Positions 32,099 to 35,147 of a stretch of 35,147 nucleotides of DNA are shown here, piece after piece. The notes under the pieces are model-generated. The model was not told the origin of the DNA, made no database searches, and saw only the letters and a list, made by a program, of their open reading frames with translations. Position numbers and translations under genes: made by a program. Each line of letters opens with the position of its first letter. The first letter of the stretch is position 1. Origin of the DNA: Photobacterium frigidiphilum (GTDB lineage Bacteria; Pseudomonadota; Gammaproteobacteria; Enterobacterales; Vibrionaceae). The stretch spans positions 1-35,147 of the forward strand of contig NZ_PYMJ01000047.1 of the NCBI RefSeq assembly GCF_003025615.1, read 5' to 3'.

Positions 32099-33256
32099 TT
32101 ATTTACGGTTCAACCAAGAATAAACATAGTCTTTATTTTCAACACCTTCAGGTAAGTCTGCTATTTCTAATGGAAAGCGTGTATCAATCATCACGGCAAC
32201 TTCATCAGTTTCTTTTTTCTGATTCGTCTGACTCGCTGCAAGTGCTTTAGGGTGGGGGCCATGAGAGAATCCGCAAGGGTGATGAGTGATCATTCCGGCT
32301 TCAATGTTATCTCGGCTGAAGAAATTACCACGGTGATAAAACAGCACTTCATCGTAGTCATCATTGTTATGAAAGAAGGGTACTTTAAGCGCATTTGGAT
32401 CGCTTTCGATCGGACGAGGTACAAAGGTACAGATGACAAAACCATCTGCGATAAATGTAGTGTGTGCTGACGGTGGTAAGTGGTAGCGGTGGCTCATTAA
32501 CGGACGAATATCACGCCAATTTAATTTGAAAACGGTGAGGTTACCTTTCCAACCTTGTGCATCTAGTGGATTGTAAGGGTAGGTAATGGTATTCATTTGG
32601 TTTCGCGCTTTTAATAGTACTTCCCACGTTTGTTGATCGCTCTGTTTATTATTCTGTAGATCGTCTTGCTGAGCTAAAAAGTCATCATCAATGCGAGCAT
32701 ATTCTAATATCGCAGGGTCATAAACGGCGTGTTGTCCGACAATACCTCTATCGGGTGTTTTATAGCCGCTGTTTGACGCTTCAATCAGTAACAGTGATAC
32801 GGGTTCATCCATTTCAATACGCCAGCTGGTGGCGCGGGGTATAACAATGTAATCACCGTCTCTAAAACTTAAATGACCGTAATCACAATAGAAATGACCA
32901 CAGCCACGATGAACAAATATCACTTCATCACCATCGCCGTTACGTACTAAATGGTCCATACTTTGTTGGCTATTCCAGACGCGTATTTTCACATTGTCGT
33001 TATGAAGAAGCAGCGAGGCATCCCACGGTGTAATGCCTGATTGTTCAAGCTTGGTGGTGTCTATCGCGCGTGGTCGAAGTGAGCCTTCCCATTTTATCCA
33101 GCCTGTTGGGGCGTGCTTATGATACATATGGCTAGCTGGGCCAAAGAAACCTTCTTTCCCGCATTCGCGTTCGAAAGTACCTTCTGGAAGATCACAATGT
33201 GCCTGCCGAGAAGCTTTTCCTTCAATGATTGGAAACTGAAACCATTGCTGCATCAT
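32099..33256 (-). CDS. hmgA: Homogentisate 1,2-dioxygenase
   Basis: 385 residues, a cupin-fold iron dioxygenase opening the ring of homogentisate to maleylacetoacetate. The first cupin has HRGCGHFYCDYGHLSFRDGDY. The C-terminal iron site lies in DEVLFYHRGNFFSR and THHPCGFSHGPHP, with the histidines and acidic residue expected. It is shorter than the approximately 430-residue Pseudomonas and human enzymes, as is usual for the vibrio form. GAGG lies ahead of two adjacent ATGs (33256 and 33253). It is first gene of the minus-strand unit and divergent from phhA. The frame is complete, so the strain should not be pigmented through loss of this enzyme. Confidence 0.93.
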   Translation of the reverse strand: MMQQWFQFPIIEGKASRQAHCDLPEGTFERECGKEGFFGPASHMYHKHAPTGWIKWEGSLRPRAIDTTKLEQSGITPWDASLLLHNDNVKIRVWNSQQSMDHLVRNGDGDEVIFVHRGCGHFYCDYGHLSFRDGDYIVIPRATSWRIEMDEPVSLLLIEASNSGYKTPDRGIVGQHAVYDPAILEYARIDDDFLAQQDDLQNNKQSDQQTWEVLLKARNQMNTITYPYNPLDAQGWKGNLTVFKLNWRDIRPLMSHRYHLPPSAHTTFIADGFVICTFVPRPIESDPNALKVPFFHNNDDYDEVLFYHRGNFFSRDNIEAGMITHHPCGFSHGPHPKALAASQTNQKKETDEVAVMIDTRFPLEIADLPEGVENKDYVYSWLNRK

Positions 33257-33800
33257 TAACTCCCTCTTTCGTCAGCCTTTTTAACATCGATTAACCAAAC
33301 ACAAGAGTCGAGAAAGGTTAAATGAATGTTAATTAATGATTTAACTTTGGCGGAGTTACAGTAAACAATCAACTAAATGGCAGTAATAGAAATACCGATA
33401 GTGTGTTGAATATTTTACATATATGTATTTCTAAAATCGTTCTTACTGTAGAGATACTTCATATCTTTCAAACTGTTAATTTATCCCTTTAGAAGCTGCA
33501 TAAGAGAGGAGGTTGGTTATGCTTGATTATTGTGTCGAAAGTGTCAGCACAAAGCACATGTAAAATTTATGTTACACATTGTTTTTGTTTGATTCCTATT
33601 TGCGGCTTCCATTTCCCCCTATAAAACACCTAATCTTTATAAAAAGGACAGGTATAGATTATCTGCGTTCATAGATTTAATGGTGAAGCTGTTAATCATT
33701 AATTTCCGATTAAGCCATGGTTAGGCGTATACCCAAATAACAACAAGATCAGATATTCATATTGAATGAGGTTTGGGTGTGAGAATTAGAGGGCATTTTT
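33257..33800. promoter_or_regulatory. Divergent hmgA/phhA control region
   Basis: 544 bases without a gene. A TyrR-like box lies at 33559-33576 (separate entry). ACCCAAA (33731-33737) and TTTGGGT (33772-33778) enclose ATTCA-TAT-TGAAT (33755-33767), a nested hairpin ending 23 bases before the phhA start, possibly in its leader. I see no convincing sigma-54 promoter. Confidence 0.5.
33559..33576. promoter_or_regulatory. TyrR-like box between hmgA and phhA
   Basis: TGTAAA-ATTTAT-GTTACA matches the TyrR/PhhR consensus TGTAAA-N6-TTTACA at 11 of 12 fixed positions. It lies between two operons for aromatic amino-acid catabolism, where this regulator family acts. Confidence 0.65.
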
Positions 33801-34613
33801 ATGGGAAAAGCGACCAAGTATGTCTCTAAAAAGTCAGATGAAAATGGCTTTATAGATTGGAGTGAAGATGAGAATCAAATCTGGCACGATTTGGTTGTAA
33901 GACAGCTCACTTGTATTAAGGGGAAAGCCTGCGAAGAATATCTTACTGGGCTAAAATTACTTAACTTACCTACCGACCATGTTCCGCAGTTAAAGAATAT
34001 TAATCGAGTGTTGAAAGAAACGACGGGGTGGGAATGTGTAGAAGTACCTGCATTGATTAACTTCGACCGTTTTTTTTATTTACTTTCTAATAAACAGTTT
34101 CCAGTCGCCACCTTTCTACGAAGTCGTGATGAGTTTGATTATTTGCAAGAACCTGATTTTTTTCATGAAGTGTTTGGCCACTGCGCGATGCTGACTAATC
34201 CCGCTTTTGCTAAATTCACCCACGCGTATGGACGATTAGGTTATGAAGCCAGTAAAGAAGATCGTGTGTATTTAGCCCGGCTGTACTGGTTTACCGTTGA
34301 ATTCGGTTTAATGAAAACAACCGATCAGCTTACTATTTATGGTGGTGGTGTTTTATCTTCCCCTGGGGAGACAGAGTATGTATATACAGGTAGAAAAGCA
34401 CGTTATAAGCCTTTTGAGCCAGTCGATGTAATGCGCACGCCTTACCGAATCGATATTATGCAGCCACTCTATTTTGTGATTCAAAACATTAACCAGCTGT
34501 ATGAACTCGCACAGCAAGACATTATGAGCATGGTGCAAGAAGCCAAAGTTTTGGGGCTACACAAACCGTTATTTCCACCCAAGAAAAAGGAGCATTTAGG
34601 GGAATATGTCTAA
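33801..34613 (+). CDS. phhA: Phenylalanine 4-hydroxylase
   Basis: 270 residues, the usual bacterial single-domain form without a regulatory ACT domain. The iron ligands are H122 and H127 in FFHEVFGHCAM and E167 in YWFTVEFGLM. Pterin and substrate contacts include the FLRSRDEFDYLQEPD stretch and the LSSPGETEY loop. It converts phenylalanine to tyrosine using tetrahydropterin and oxygen. It overlaps phhB by eight bases, ensuring coupled synthesis with the enzyme that recycles its cofactor. The ATG follows GAGGGC. Confidence 0.95.
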   Translation: MGKATKYVSKKSDENGFIDWSEDENQIWHDLVVRQLTCIKGKACEEYLTGLKLLNLPTDHVPQLKNINRVLKETTGWECVEVPALINFDRFFYLLSNKQFPVATFLRSRDEFDYLQEPDFFHEVFGHCAMLTNPAFAKFTHAYGRLGYEASKEDRVYLARLYWFTVEFGLMKTTDQLTIYGGGVLSSPGETEYVYTGRKARYKPFEPVDVMRTPYRIDIMQPLYFVIQNINQLYELAQQDIMSMVQEAKVLGLHKPLFPPKKKEHLGEYV

Positions 34614-34944
34614 TTTACATGAATTGAAATGCGAAGCTTGCCACATTGATGCACCAAAAGTAACGGATCTTGAATTAGAAGAGATGTTACAGGGTATCTC
34701 GCAGTGGAGCGTAATAGAGCGTAGTGGAATTAAACAACTGGAACGTGAATTTACATTTAAAAACTTTAAACTTGCTTGGGCTTTCAGTAATAAAATTGCT
34801 GAGTTAGCCGAAGAAGAGTTTCATCACCCAAGCATAACGTTAGAGTGGGGGAAAGTGACCGTTTGCTGGTGGAGTCATTCAGCGAAAGGGCTACATAAGA
34901 ATGATTTTATTTGCGCTGCGAAGACTGATCGTTGTTTTGAATAG
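34606..34944 (+). CDS. phhB: Pterin-4a-carbinolamine dehydratase
   Basis: 112 residues. The catalytic block EEFHHPSITLEWGKVTVCWWSHSAKGL contains the paired histidines and the later histidine of the active site. It dehydrates the 4a-hydroxy-tetrahydropterin formed by phenylalanine hydroxylase. The start codon lies inside the end of phhA (ATGTCTAA shared). AGGGG just ahead within phhA serves as ribosome site. A terminator follows. Confidence 0.95.
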   Translation: MSNLHELKCEACHIDAPKVTDLELEEMLQGISQWSVIERSGIKQLEREFTFKNFKLAWAFSNKIAELAEEEFHHPSITLEWGKVTVCWWSHSAKGLHKNDFICAAKTDRCFE

Positions 34945-34982
34945 TGCGTTCTTTATGTTGAACGTGATGTATTGTTCGAAAG

Positions 34983-35012
34983 AAAAGCCACAGCATTTTT
35001 GTTGTGGCTTTT
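34983..35012 (+). terminator. Terminator of phhAB
   Basis: AAAAGCCACA (34983-34992) and TGTGGCTTTT (35003-35012) form a ten-base stem followed by TTTC, directly downstream of phhB. Confidence 0.85.
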
Positions 35013-35022
35013 TCATTTCGAT

Positions 35023-35147
35023 TGTCCCGTCCTGAAATGTGTTTACACATTTAGGACTTATTATGACTACATCAATCACCCCCTCCGTTAAACGTACTCA
35101 ACGCGATTATACTTTGGGCTTTAAATTGCAGGTTGTAGCCGCCGTTG
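35023..35147 (+). mobile_element. Left end of an IS3-like insertion sequence (cut by window edge)
   Basis: The element probably starts with TGTCCCGTCCTGAAA at 35023, beginning with TG as IS3 family ends do. A hairpin, CCTGAAATGTG with CACATTTAGG, spans about 35031-35056 ahead of the transposase gene. The element lies directly after the phhB terminator. Confidence 0.6.
35063..35147 (+). CDS. IS3-like transposase OrfA, N-terminal fragment
   Basis: Only the first 28 residues are in the window, beginning MTTSITPSVKRTQRDYTLGF and continuing KLQVVAAV. A basic lead followed by Y-(T/S)-x-x-F-K-L-x-V-V is the start of the helix-turn-helix OrfA proteins of IS3-family elements. The rest lies beyond the right edge, so neither intactness nor subgroup can be judged. 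Confidence 0.7.
   Translation, partial: MTTSITPSVKRTQRDYTLGFKLQVVAAV

Noticed and set aside
1..35147. CRISPR array, rRNA or tRNA genes
   Set aside because: I found no regularly spaced repeats and no rRNA or tRNA-like sequence; a covariance-model search would be needed to exclude small RNAs.

Overview
The window looks like chromosomal DNA from a gammaproteobacterium of the Vibrionaceae, probably Photobacterium or a close relative. The grounds are moderate-to-low GC, vibrio-type protein families (DUF3087, the Vibrio-style hmgA-fahA-maiA-aacS order, ohr/ohrR), integron-like attC sites and a vibrio-type palindromic intergenic repeat. This assignment is an inference from family recognition; no database was consulted.

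Positions 1-4430 are an accessory patch made of wreckage. An IS91-like element (HUH transposase plus a companion tyrosine recombinase) lies on the minus strand. Its recombinase is split by one in-frame TGA and its transposase C-terminus is lost. Next to it are two attC-like recombination sites (about 1832-1936 and 3621-3716) that bracket a gene cassette carrying a secreted SxxK serine hydrolase. The following cassette holds a YoeB-like toxin whose start codon and antitoxin have been replaced by a decayed group II intron reverse-transcriptase fragment. No integron integrase is visible. Positions 4430-6150 are gene-poor. They hold a nested palindrome, a possible 29-residue ORF, a DUF3087 membrane protein and a 266-bp imperfect palindromic element.

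Positions 6150-20000 are mostly ordinary chromosome: an AI-2E-family permease, a type 2 adenine deaminase, a glutathione peroxidase, a CHAD protein, 4-hydroxyphenylpyruvate dioxygenase (hpd), a phospholipase D-like lipoprotein, an unrecognised membrane protein with a possible winged-helix tail, a thioesterase, the divergent ohr/ohrR pair with two operator-like sites, small hypotheticals and a large lipoprotein with a strong FNR-type site upstream. A decayed, internally deleted second copy of two of the small genes lies on the other side of that lipoprotein.

Positions 20600-28060 contain periplasmic L-asparaginase, a two-gene unit (helical protein plus a YejF-like double ABC ATPase) behind a very good Fur box, a TldD/TldE peptidase pair with overlapping stop and start codons, and a CobW/YeiR-type metallochaperone GTPase.

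Positions 28235-34944 form a phenylalanine/tyrosine catabolic island. Divergent phhA-phhB (+) and hmgA-fahA-maiA-aacS (-) are separated by 544 bases containing a TyrR-like box. With hpd (17 kb away), these genes would carry phenylalanine through tyrosine, homogentisate and fumarylacetoacetate to fumarate and acetoacetyl-CoA; the tyrosine transaminase step is not in the window. The window ends inside the first codons of an IS3-like transposase.
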